Below, in pieces: positions 1 to 5,595 of a stretch of DNA of 10,836 bases. A program made the translations under genes and the position numbers. The notes under the pieces are model-generated. The model worked only from the letters and a program-made list of their open reading frames with translations. It had not been told where the DNA came from and searched no databases. The stretch's first letter is position 1, and each line of letters opens with the position of its first letter. The stretch spans positions 1 to 10,836 of the forward strand of contig JBDREF010000460.1 in the NCBI GenBank assembly GCA_043820045.1, written 5' to 3'. Source of the DNA: JBDREF01 sp043820045 (GTDB lineage Bacteria > Planctomycetota > Phycisphaerae > Sedimentisphaerales > Anaerobacaceae).

Positions 1-611
1 GTTCTTCGTCTGCGCAGCCAACCGACCACACCCACGCCGATACTGCCTAACAGCACAGCACCGGGAGCCGGGACTGGCGCCGGTTGCGGATCTGGATCGG
101 GATCGGGCTCAGGCTCCACATATGGCTCGTAGTTAACGGTAAGCTTGGCTGACTTCAACGTCACTGCATAGCTGGTGCCTGTAGCATCAATGTCCATGGT
201 TATGTTCACCGTGCCGTCCATCAGTTCCGCCAGAGCAGCAGCATCCAGGTTGAAAGTCGTTGTCTTCCAAACTCCGTCGCCTACGACCAGTTGACCCAGC
301 AGCACGCCGTCCGCTCTAATCCGGTCAACTTCGGAGGGATCGACGTCGTATGCATTGATCTCCAAAGTCGCCCAGTTTATCGAGCCCACAATATCACCGG
401 AAGCGATGGTATCATGCGTCCATCCCCAATCCTGGTTGTACCAGCGATAGTAAGGCGGCATATATTCTGTCTCACCGCCTGGGAGGAAATACGTACCGGC
501 CTGACCGCTGCCGGAGTTTACCGTGTCCACATATGTAATGCTGGCCTGTGCCGAGCCGGCTACAGTCAGAATCAGAATTGCCAGAGCAAACATCATTGAC
601 AACTTCTTCAT
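1..611 (-). CDS. PEP-CTERM sorting domain protein (3' end outside window)
   Basis: Open from the ATG at 611 to the window edge: 203 codons with no stop, so only the last few residues are missing. A ribosome site AAAGGAG (complement of 619-625) lies 7 nt before the ATG. Residues 1-23 are a signal peptide (MKKL, hydrophobic core, cleavage after AQA). Residues 24-160 are a beta-rich domain with an INAYDVD stretch at 85-91 and a D-x-R..DG-x-LLG pattern at 96-106. Pattern memory links this to extracellular adhesion-type domains of PEP-CTERM proteins, but I cannot name the domain. Residues 167-179 are a Glu/Asp-Pro linker. From 180 comes VPAPGAVLLGSIGVG, a hydrophobic stretch and an Arg cluster, which is a PEP-CTERM-type signal for exosortase processing and delivery to the cell surface. 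No exosortase is in the window. It is probably the gene served by the promoter at 1077-1106, with a long leader. Confidence 0.85.
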   Translation of the reverse strand, partial: MKKLSMMFALAILILTVAGSAQASITYVDTVNSGSGQAGTYFLPGGETEYMPPYYRWYNQDWGWTHDTIASGDIVGSINWATLEINAYDVDPSEVDRIRADGVLLGQLVVGDGVWKTTTFNLDAAALAELMDGTVNITMDIDATGTSYAVTLKSAKLTVNYEPYVEPEPDPDPDPQPAPVPAPGAVLLGSIGVGVVGWLRRRR

Positions 612-1070
612 CCCATTTCTCCTTTCAATTATCATCAATCCTTTTCTGTTGATACTTCTTTACTTTACTTGTTCGCACGAACAAGTGGTTTCGACAAGAG
701 TTGCGCCGACCTTCCACCTGAAGGATCTCGCGCGGCGACCCCTCGAGGCGCATAGTCGGCAAGTGGCACCGGCCATCCCTTGCGGGAGTTGCCGATAGAG
801 GCAAGATTCGGATTGATAACGCGCTTAAGTACCTTTAGAGGGATGCGGGCCAAACCTCGACAGTGTCCTTGCACCGGAGCCGTCACCGAAACGGGCGGCA
901 GCAACGTGCTCAACACTGCTCGGTTGAGCCTAACACCACTCCTCCTTTTCCTGCCGTATTACCTTACTCCAACTCTGTCCATTACCTGATCACGCATCAG
1001 GTATTTGCCCAGGACCTATGGATACGTAATACGCGGTGAAACAAAGCATAAACGAGCCCGCTCCACCTAA
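612..1070 (-). promoter_or_regulatory. Long structured 5' leader of the PEP-CTERM gene (candidate cis-regulatory RNA)
   Basis: This is the gene-free stretch between the promoter at 1077-1106 and the start codon at 611, read on the minus strand. It is GC-rich and holds a series of inverted repeats. They are: TACCTGAT/ATCAGGTA (983-990 with 996-1003, 5-nt loop); CGGCAG/CTGCCG (896-901 with 951-956) enclosing GCTCAAC/GTTGAGC (908-914 with 923-929); TCGGCAA/TTGCCGA (756-762 with 789-795) enclosing two small hairpins, one TCCC-GCAA-GGGA with a GNRA tetraloop (776-787) and one GGC-CGGT-GCC (765-774); GCGCC/GGCGC (703-707 with 747-751) enclosing CCTTC/GAAGG (710-714 with 720-724); and ACTTGTTCG/CGAACAAGT (667-675 with 678-686). 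Short reading frames here look like chance. I could not match it to a known riboswitch class. That it acts as a regulatory RNA is inference. Confidence 0.4.
667..686. promoter_or_regulatory. Perfect 9-bp-arm dyad near the PEP-CTERM start
   Basis: ACTTGTTCG and CGAACAAGT flank a 2-bp centre (CA). As RNA on the minus strand it gives an 8-bp stem with a GTGC loop, ending 56 nt before the start codon at 611. No U-tract follows, so it is not an intrinsic terminator. The geometry is GTTCG-N2-CGAAC, the reverse of a Gram-positive LexA box, so I do not call it LexA. It may be a repressor site or an mRNA stem. Function is unknown. Confidence 0.45.
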
Positions 1071-1076
1071 TAACCT

Positions 1077-1106
1077 ATTTTACCAGATGTCCTGTGGCGG
1101 GGTCAA
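1077..1106 (-). promoter_or_regulatory. Sigma70-type promoter, PEP-CTERM gene 1
   Basis: On the minus strand the -35 is TTGACC (complement of 1101-1106) and the -10 is TAAAAT (complement of 1077-1082), 18 nt apart. TGG lies directly before the -10, giving an extended -10 (TGnTAAAAT). Predicted transcription start is near 1070. No other minus-strand gene lies between it and 611. The promoter of the neighbouring PEP-CTERM gene (2156-2185) has the same spacing and the same TGG. Confidence 0.55.
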
Positions 1107-1361
1107 ACAAAAATTACCTAAATTTTCTAAAATTTCCTTATTTCTCGTATGCGAGAATTGGATTTGGAGTGCTCCGGGCCGGCAAGCGGCTGGCGTTTTT
1201 CGGGTCCCAGAGGGTTGTTGCGGGGCCCCGAACCATAGGATATTGAGCCCGAATCGGCAGGAGAGCCCCTTAAGTGAGGGACGACGGACGAAACGGCCCC
1301 TCCCGCTGGGGGGGGCAGGTCCATCGTCTCCCCTTGCCCATCATTGCCCGGCCGCAGCGCA
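1107..1361. other. Intergenic stretch with no convincing gene
   Basis: It lies between the terminator of PEP-CTERM gene 2 and the promoter of gene 1. An AT-rich block (1105-1140) sits just upstream of the -35 and could act as an UP-like element. A 16-bp dyad TTCTCG-TATG-CGAGAA is at 1142-1157. A longer imperfect inverted repeat pairs 1199-1208 with 1223-1232 (one mismatch, 14-nt loop). GC-rich runs near 1296-1319 could form another hairpin. Reading frames across it have no family features. Confidence 0.4.
1142..1157. promoter_or_regulatory. Dyad upstream of a promoter (possible operator)
   Basis: Arms TTCTCG and CGAGAA flank a 4-bp centre TATG. It lies about 36 bp upstream of the -35 of the minus-strand promoter at 1077-1106, a usual place for an activator site. 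No gene for a matching regulator is in the window, so its role is a guess. Confidence 0.25.
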
Positions 1362-1398
1362 GAAAAAAGGGGCTGTGCCTACAGGGTTCACAGCCCCC
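1362..1398 (-). terminator. Rho-independent terminator of PEP-CTERM gene 2
   Basis: A perfect 9-bp stem (GGGGCTGTG at 1369-1377, CACAGCCCC at 1389-1397) with an 11-nt loop is followed, on the minus strand, by six U (complement of 1363-1368). It starts about 25 nt after the TAG at 1423-1425. This is the clearest terminator in the window. Confidence 0.9.
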
Positions 1399-1422
1399 AA
1401 GAACCCCTGATTCGTTTTGCGC

Positions 1423-2037
1423 CTACAGTGTTTTTCGTCTTCGCAGCCAGCTCACAAGACCGGCGCCAATGCTACCCAGGAAAATGGCGCCCGGAGTCGG
1501 CACGGTATTAGTATCGAAAGTCAGGTTATCAATTGCAAATCTGCCGGCAAGCTGCTCGTTGAAATCAATGACTGCCCGGCTGATTGGCGTGCCGCCGTAC
1601 ACAAACTGGTCCTCCGACCACATAATAAGCGGGTAGGTATTCCGCGAGAAAGTCCCGAGCGAAACAAGCGATGAGTTGAAAAGCTCGACTGAGTATGCTG
1701 CTGTCCCGGCATAATAGCTGTTAAATGAAACGCCGAACTGAAGCAGGTTGGTCGGCGAGGCGAAATCGAGGGTAAGAATTCCCGCCGAATTGCCCTCAAG
1801 CACCGCGCCTTGCAGATAAGTTATGTCGCCCGGGCCTATCGTGTTGTAGAGAGCATCTGTCGATGGGCTGCCTCCTACGGCAAAATCAAATGTCACCCCG
1901 TTGTAGCTCAGGCCGTCGGCCTGCTGAGTAGGCAGCTCGTCGAAAGTCAACGTGACGGCGGCATCGGCCGTTCCTGCCGACATAAGCACCGCTAAAATGC
2001 AAAACGCCGCCAATTTCTTCTTTATAGCCATTTCCAT
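1423..2037 (-). CDS. PEP-CTERM sorting domain protein, 204 aa
   Basis: Secreted surface protein with a signal peptide at residues 1-26 (Lys-rich start, hydrophobic core, cleavage near ADA/AVT). Residues 28-178 form a beta-rich single domain that begins TLTFDELP. It contains a GDITYLQGAVLEGN stretch (70-83) and ends in RFAIDNLTF (166-174), a pattern frequent in PEP-CTERM proteins of unknown function. Residues 179-204 are VPTPGAIFLGSIG, a membrane stretch and WLRRRKTL, a PEP-CTERM-type signal nearly the same as in the neighbour at 1-611. The two genes are not otherwise similar. The start could be the second Met at 2031, because the only Shine-Dalgarno-like run (GGGGGG) touches the ATG at 2037 but lies about 6 nt before the ATG at 2031. 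The gene has its own promoter (2156-2185) and terminator (1362-1398), so it is a single-gene unit. Confidence 0.9.
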   Translation of the reverse strand: MEMAIKKKLAAFCILAVLMSAGTADAAVTLTFDELPTQQADGLSYNGVTFDFAVGGSPSTDALYNTIGPGDITYLQGAVLEGNSAGILTLDFASPTNLLQFGVSFNSYYAGTAAYSVELFNSSLVSLGTFSRNTYPLIMWSEDQFVYGGTPISRAVIDFNEQLAGRFAIDNLTFDTNTVPTPGAIFLGSIGAGLVSWLRRRKTL

Positions 2038-2155
2038 CCCCCCCGCGTAAGACTAAGATTCAATCATCAATAAGGCATCACGCATTCAAGGCAAACATCA
2101 GGAAGAGACTATAAGCCCCCCATTTAGGCTCTGTCCCCCCTCCATTGATGGTCTT

Positions 2156-2185
2156 ATTGTACCAAATTCTACATGCTCTTGTCAA
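2156..2185 (-). promoter_or_regulatory. Sigma70-type promoter, PEP-CTERM gene 2
   Basis: On the minus strand a perfect -35 TTGACA (complement of 2180-2185) is 18 nt from TACAAT (complement of 2156-2161). TGG lies directly before the -10 (extended -10). Predicted start is near 2149, giving a leader of about 110 nt before the ATG at 2037. A C-rich/G-rich block near 2116-2141 lies in the leader, with no clear fold. Confidence 0.65.
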
Positions 2186-2254
2186 GTGTAATGTCGTCGA
2201 GGATTGCCCATTTTCACAGGTTTGTCTCAGGGACCGAAAATATATGTGATTGAT

Positions 2255-2326
2255 TATTTACTATTTACTATTTACTATTGTGCCCGATGCTCGATGGTCG
2301 ACGAGAATGCAGAATCAATAGTAAAT
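2255..2326. repeat. Heptamer tandem repeat and inverted repeat before rhaT-like gene
   Basis: TATTTAC is repeated three times plus four bases (2255-2279). Its last part, ATTTACTATTG (2270-2280), is repeated in perfect inverted form at 2316-2326, 35 bp away. A TTGATT (2250-2255), 17-nt spacer, TACTAT (2273-2278) array within it could be a weak plus-strand promoter (4/6 matches in each box). The start codon of the symporter gene is 40 bp downstream of the second arm. It may be a degraded small mobile repeat, a promoter region, or both. Confidence 0.5.
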
Positions 2327-2365
2327 ATTCAATAATAAATAGTCAATTCAGAGGAAGTCCTGGCT

Positions 2366-3412
2366 ATGGTCGCACTCGGAGTTTTGTTGCACGCATTAGG
2401 CGGCTTTGCTGCGGGGAGTTTCTACATTCCCTTTAGGAAAGTTCGGAACTGGGCGTGGGAGAGTTACTGGCTTGTAGGCGGCGTGTTCTCATGGGTGATT
2501 ACGCCGTGGCTGATAGCATTTGCGACGGTTCCGGAGTTGTCAGGCGTTCTGAGCAAAGCGCCGGCTCAGAGCATCTTTTGGAGTTATGCCTTCGGTGTGT
2601 TGTGGGGCGTCGGGGGGCTGACCTTCGGACTATCCATGCGATACCTGGGCATGTCGCTCGGGTACGCTATCGCGCTGGGTTTCTGTGCCGTTTTCGGGAC
2701 AATAATTCCCCCGATATATGCCGGCACTTTCGCCCAGGTACTCACCAGGGCCTCCGGCTGGACGACGCTCGGCGGCGTGCTTGTCTGTATGATCGGCATT
2801 GCCGTCTGCGGCTGGGCGGGGATATCCAAAGAAAGAGAACTTTCGGAGGAAAAGAAGAAAGAGGTGATTGGCGAGTTCAACTTTGTCAAAGGACTCTGGA
2901 TAGCGGTATTCGCCGGAGTGATGAGCGCGTGCATGGCCTTCGCCATAGCCGCCGGAGAGCCGATTGCCGCGCTTGCCGAGAAAACCGGAACGGCCTCTTT
3001 GTGGAGAAACACGCCTGTTTTCATCTTCATACTCGCCGGCGGGTTCACAACGAACTTCATCTGGTGCATGTTCCTTAACGTCAGGAATCGCACGACGAGA
3101 GACTATATCGAGAGCCGGGGGGCTTCGCTGACCGCCAACTACATTTTCTCGGCGCTGGCGGGTATTACGTGGTATCTTCAATTCATGTTCTATGGAATGG
3201 GTACCACGAAGATGGGCAAATACGGCTTTTCCAGTTGGACCATACACATGGCTTTCATTATAGTCTTCAGCAACATCTGGGGATTAGTCCTTCACGAATG
3301 GAAAGGGTCGAGCCGGAATACGCATCGTATTATTTGTGTGGGCATACTTGTGCTGATAGCATCGACGTTTGTTGTCGGACTTGGAAGCTACCTCGAATCG
3401 ATTGGTCGATGA
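2366..3412 (+). CDS. rhaT: L-rhamnose/H+ symporter (RhaT family)
   Basis: 348 residues, close to the 344 of Escherichia coli RhaT, with about ten hydrophobic membrane segments, so an inner-membrane protein. RhaT brings in L-rhamnose with a proton. Recognisable RhaT blocks are FYIPFRKVRNWAWESYW (19-35), MRYLGMSLGYAIA (91-103), WYLQFMFYGMG (269-279), WTIHMAF (291-297) and GLVLHEWKG (306-314). The charged stretch at 154-169 (SKERELSEEKKKE) is the central cytoplasmic loop between the two five-helix halves. The start is supported by AGAGGAAG at 2350-2357, 8 nt before the ATG. No rhamnose isomerase, kinase or aldolase genes adjoin it, so it appears to stand alone, and the substrate could be a related sugar. 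Confidence 0.88.
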   Translation: MVALGVLLHALGGFAAGSFYIPFRKVRNWAWESYWLVGGVFSWVITPWLIAFATVPELSGVLSKAPAQSIFWSYAFGVLWGVGGLTFGLSMRYLGMSLGYAIALGFCAVFGTIIPPIYAGTFAQVLTRASGWTTLGGVLVCMIGIAVCGWAGISKERELSEEKKKEVIGEFNFVKGLWIAVFAGVMSACMAFAIAAGEPIAALAEKTGTASLWRNTPVFIFILAGGFTTNFIWCMFLNVRNRTTRDYIESRGASLTANYIFSALAGITWYLQFMFYGMGTTKMGKYGFSSWTIHMAFIIVFSNIWGLVLHEWKGSSRNTHRIICVGILVLIASTFVVGLGSYLESIGR

Positions 3413-3717
3413 TGCTTCGAATCCGGAAAAAGCGGGAAAGACAGTTTATATTCGAGAGGCAGTTGAAAGAGAGCCTACATGACACTTTGAGATTGCCGCG
3501 CGATTCTACGAATCGTGGCCGGTGTCGGTAAGAAAATAAGCTGTAGGGTGTGCAACTTGTTGCACACGCGAGTTTGATCGGCTTGCTGTACACGCCAGCC
3601 TAATCCGCGTGGGCAAAAAACGGAATTTGCCCACCCTACGAGTGCCTCCAAGACCTATTTTCTTAGGAGGAGCCCTTCGACCAGGCTCAGGGTAAACTCC
3701 GCGACGAAGTCACCGGG
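3413..3717. other. Intergenic stretch between rhaT and the UroD-like gene
   Basis: It holds repeat copy 1 (3543-3639, listed apart). A short stem CGATTC-TAC-GAATCG (3501-3515) has no U-tract, so it is a poor terminator. GAGCC/GGCTC (3670-3674 with 3684-3688) sits in a CTTCGACCAGGCTCAGGG context that resembles a dispersed bacterial repeat motif, though only one copy is here. A 39-residue basic reading frame overlaps the rhaT stop (3412-3531) but is not convincing. No promoter stands out. Confidence 0.4.
3543..3639 (+). repeat. Dispersed palindromic repeat, copy 1 (full, with internal duplication)
   Basis: Ends GTAGGGTG (3543-3550) and CACCCTAC (3632-3639) are inverted repeats. Left arm: GTGTGCAAC/GTTGCACAC (3548-3556 with 3559-3567, 2-nt centre). 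Right arm: GTGGGCAAA/TTTGCCCAC (3610-3618 with 3626-3634). Between them a stretch starting CTTGTTGCACACGC is echoed by CTTGCTGTACACGC about 27 bp on. This copy is therefore about 28 bp longer than copy 2 through an imperfect internal duplication. Confidence 0.8.
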
Positions 3718-3771
3718 ATGGCATGCGCCACAATCTCACCTTTTTCAACAGTCCCTCAAGTGAGAATCAAA

Positions 3772-4938
3772 ATGAAACACAAAGAGACAATGACCCCGAG
3801 ACAGCGCGTTCTCAAAGCGCTCAATCACGAAATTCCCGACAGAGTGCCCATCGACCTCGGCGGCTTTCAAACAGGAATACACACCAGAGCGTACGTCGAG
3901 CTGCTTGCCTACCTGGGCATTGCTGACGAGATAACGATTCTGGACCCCGTCCAGCAGCTCGCAAGGCCGTGCGAGCAGCTTCTCGAACGCTTTCACGTTG
4001 ACGTCCGTTACCTCTGCGCTCACGGCCCGGACGGTTTCGACGGCTCTATCCGGCACAATGAACGTGACGGCAAACTCTGGCACGATCTCAGGGACGAGTT
4101 CGGCGTCGTCTGGTCCATGCCGGATGAGCAGCAACTATACATGGACATTTCACATCATCCGCTGGCCGATGCCGCGATAGAAGATCTGGACCACTATCCG
4201 TTCCCTGTCGGCAACGATCCGACGCGCTTCACCGGCGTTCGCGAAAAGGCTTTGGAGATGAGGCGACAGACCCCTTATGCCATATCAACCGGCATCGGAG
4301 GAGTGGTTTACGAGATATGCTGGTACATGCGGGGACTGGAGCGATGGTTCATGGACATGATTGATAACCCGGCGTTTTGCGAGGCGCTGCTTGACAGGAC
4401 CCTAACTTTCTGGCTCGACTATTACACCGGTTTCATGGCCGAGGTGGGGGACATTGTGGATGTAGTCATGATCGGCGACGACATAGGCGGCCAGTCGGGG
4501 CCGTTGTTCAGCCCGGAGTTCTATAGGAAAATCGTAAAGCCCCGCCAAAAAAGGCTCGTCCGGCATATCAAGGCACTGACCCCGGCGAAGATCTGGTACC
4601 ACACGTGCGGCTCGGTTATGGAATACATACCCGACCTGCTCGACAACGGCATCGATATACTCAACCCTGTGCAGACCAGTTGCGAGGGAATGGATCCGGC
4701 GGTACTGAAAGACAAATACGGCGATAGGCTGGTCTTCTGGGGCGGAGGCATAGACACACAGCATGTCCTGCCCTTTGCTCCGCCGGGCGAAATTCGAGAA
4801 CATGTGCGAAAGAACCTTGAAATCTTCAAACCTCACGGCGGCTACGTCTTCAACAACGTTCACAACATCCAGGCGGGGGTTGCGGCTGAGAATGTGGTGG
4901 CCCTGTTCGATGCCGCCTGCGAGTTCGGGTTCTATTGA
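3772..4938 (+). CDS. Uroporphyrinogen decarboxylase family protein (UroD/MtaA-like)
   Basis: 388 residues from the chosen start. Members of this fold are haem-pathway decarboxylases or zinc-dependent corrinoid methyltransferases (MtaA, CmuA). This one looks like the second group or a related uncharacterised branch common in Planctomycetes, not true HemE. The N-terminus MTPRQRVLKALNHEIPDRVP is the usual entry for that branch. WYHTCGS gives His277 and Cys279, the H-x-C zinc motif of MtaA-type enzymes. FWGGGID (322-328) is the conserved strand near the active site. The third zinc Cys of MtaA seems absent: the matching stretch reads FNNVHNIQ (360-367), so metal binding is uncertain. An upstream in-frame ATG (3718) adds 18 atypical residues without a ribosome site. 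The ATG at 3790 (weak AAAGAGA before it) is also possible. No methyltransferase or corrinoid partner adjoins it, so the substrate is unknown. Confidence 0.82.
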   Translation: MKHKETMTPRQRVLKALNHEIPDRVPIDLGGFQTGIHTRAYVELLAYLGIADEITILDPVQQLARPCEQLLERFHVDVRYLCAHGPDGFDGSIRHNERDGKLWHDLRDEFGVVWSMPDEQQLYMDISHHPLADAAIEDLDHYPFPVGNDPTRFTGVREKALEMRRQTPYAISTGIGGVVYEICWYMRGLERWFMDMIDNPAFCEALLDRTLTFWLDYYTGFMAEVGDIVDVVMIGDDIGGQSGPLFSPEFYRKIVKPRQKRLVRHIKALTPAKIWYHTCGSVMEYIPDLLDNGIDILNPVQTSCEGMDPAVLKDKYGDRLVFWGGGIDTQHVLPFAPPGEIREHVRKNLEIFKPHGGYVFNNVHNIQAGVAAENVVALFDAACEFGFY

Positions 4939-5009
4939 TTTGACAGAGGGCTTTTCGGGCCCGGCCTATTCTGCGAATCCTTGCAGCCAACCGCACAAGA
5001 CAAATGAAG

Positions 5010-5038
5010 TTGATATCTCACCGACTGTGCTCTAACAT
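5010..5038 (+). promoter_or_regulatory. Possible promoter of the Cys/His-repeat gene
   Basis: TTGATA (5010-5015, 5/6 match), a 17-nt spacer, and TAACAT (5033-5038, 4/6 match) lie about 120 bp upstream of the ATG at 5160. It is the best-spaced pair in the 221-bp gap after the UroD-like gene, but weak. Confidence 0.28.
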
Positions 5039-5159
5039 ATAGTTGGTACATCCGGAAGAGACAATACCTTGCTTAAATCCACGGTAAATATGAACAAAGT
5101 GAACGGCGGAATCATACTAATAGGGAAGGTGTTTTACGTACTTGATAAGGAGAGTTTTT

Positions 5160-5444
5160 ATGGCAAAGGCAACAAAAAAGAAAAAGCAGGCCAAATCGGC
5201 TAAAGGCAAGGATGCTCCGGTTTACACATGTTCGAGCTGTGGGAAGGTTGCAAAAACCCGCTCTCATCTGTGTTCTCCGGCCAAAGTCGAGCAGGTCTAT
5301 GTCTGCCGGCATTGCGGCGCCTCTACCGGCGACCCTCGGCACGTATGTGCGCCGATGGTGGCCGAGATGAAATACGTTTGCGGCGGTTGCGGACGAGTGA
5401 CGCCTTACAGAGGCGCGGTCTGCCAGCCGAAGGCGATTAGGTAG
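5160..5444 (+). CDS. Small protein of three 25-residue CxxC-HxC repeats
   Basis: 94 residues. AAGGAG at 5147-5152 lies 7 nt before the ATG at 5160 and fixes this start over an upstream TTG. Residues 3-17 are a Lys-rich tail. Three repeats of exactly 25 residues follow: Cys24/27, His36, Cys38; Cys49/52, His61, Cys63; Cys74/77, Ala86, Cys88. Each has the form Y-x-C-x2-C-G-x7-H-x-C-x-P. The third repeat has lost its His. The pattern suggests three small zinc-ribbon or knuckle modules. With the basic tail, nucleic-acid or ribosome binding is possible, but that is inference. No signal peptide is seen, so it is probably cytoplasmic. I do not recognise a named family. It stands alone, with repeat copy 2 starting 11 nt after its stop. 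Confidence 0.78.
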   Translation: MAKATKKKKQAKSAKGKDAPVYTCSSCGKVAKTRSHLCSPAKVEQVYVCRHCGASTGDPRHVCAPMVAEMKYVCGGCGRVTPYRGAVCQPKAIR

Positions 5445-5455
5445 TTGCGCATCAT

Positions 5456-5524
5456 GTAGGGTGTGCAACTTGTTGCACACGCAGCATAATCCGCGTGGGC
5501 AAGAAAGGCTTTTGCCCACCCTGC
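5456..5524 (+). repeat. Dispersed palindromic repeat, copy 2 (full, minimal form)
   Basis: GTAGGGTG (5456-5463), left arm GTGTGCAAC-TT-GTTGCACAC, a short spacer containing ATAATCCGCG, right arm GTGGGCAA/TTTGCCCAC, and an end CACCCTGC with one change from the GTAGGGTG complement. The left arm is identical to copy 1. At 69 bp it is the shortest complete copy and the best guide to the basic unit. It starts 11 nt after the stop of the Cys/His-repeat gene. Confidence 0.8.
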
Positions 5525-5543
5525 GATTTTGCGCTTCGCCCGG

Positions 5544-5564
5544 GATGAAATGTTTAGTTTCATC
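5544..5564. promoter_or_regulatory. Dyad upstream of the dehydrogenase gene
   Basis: GATGAAA (5544-5550) and TTTCATC (5558-5564) are perfect inverted 7-mers around a 7-bp centre. It ends 31 nt before the ATG at 5596. It may be an operator or leader hairpin. There is no U-tract for termination. Confidence 0.35.
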
Positions 5565-5595
5565 GTGATTCGACATTGCTCAGAGGAGTTTTCAT

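Noticed and set aside
667..686. LexA-type SOS box
   Set aside because: The half-sites are GTTCG-N2-CGAAC, not CGAAC-N4-GTTCG, so orientation and spacing are wrong.
665..916. An 83-residue minus-strand frame inside the leader of the first PEP-CTERM gene
   Set aside because: It has no ribosome site and no domain features. The DNA is better explained by nested inverted repeats, which make open frames by chance.
983..1003. Intrinsic terminator within the leader
   Set aside because: The stem TACCTGAT/ATCAGGTA has only TTT after it on the plus strand and no U-run on the minus strand, where transcription is expected.
1036..1410. A 124-residue plus-strand frame across the intergenic region
   Set aside because: It runs through the -10/-35 of a minus-strand promoter and through the terminator hairpin, and its protein looks random.
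3412..3531. A 39-residue basic reading frame whose ATG overlaps the rhaT stop (TGATG), suggesting translational coupling
   Set aside because: There is no ribosome site, the composition is low-complexity and basic, no family features are seen, and the frame also continues an out-of-frame shadow of rhaT.
3543..3639. CRISPR-like repeat and spacer
   Set aside because: Copies are far apart, differ in length and are palindromic with no regular spacers or cas genes.
3718..3771. Upstream in-frame extension of the UroD-like protein (18 residues)
   Set aside because: It has no ribosome site before the ATG at 3718, and the extra residues precede the usual family N-terminus.
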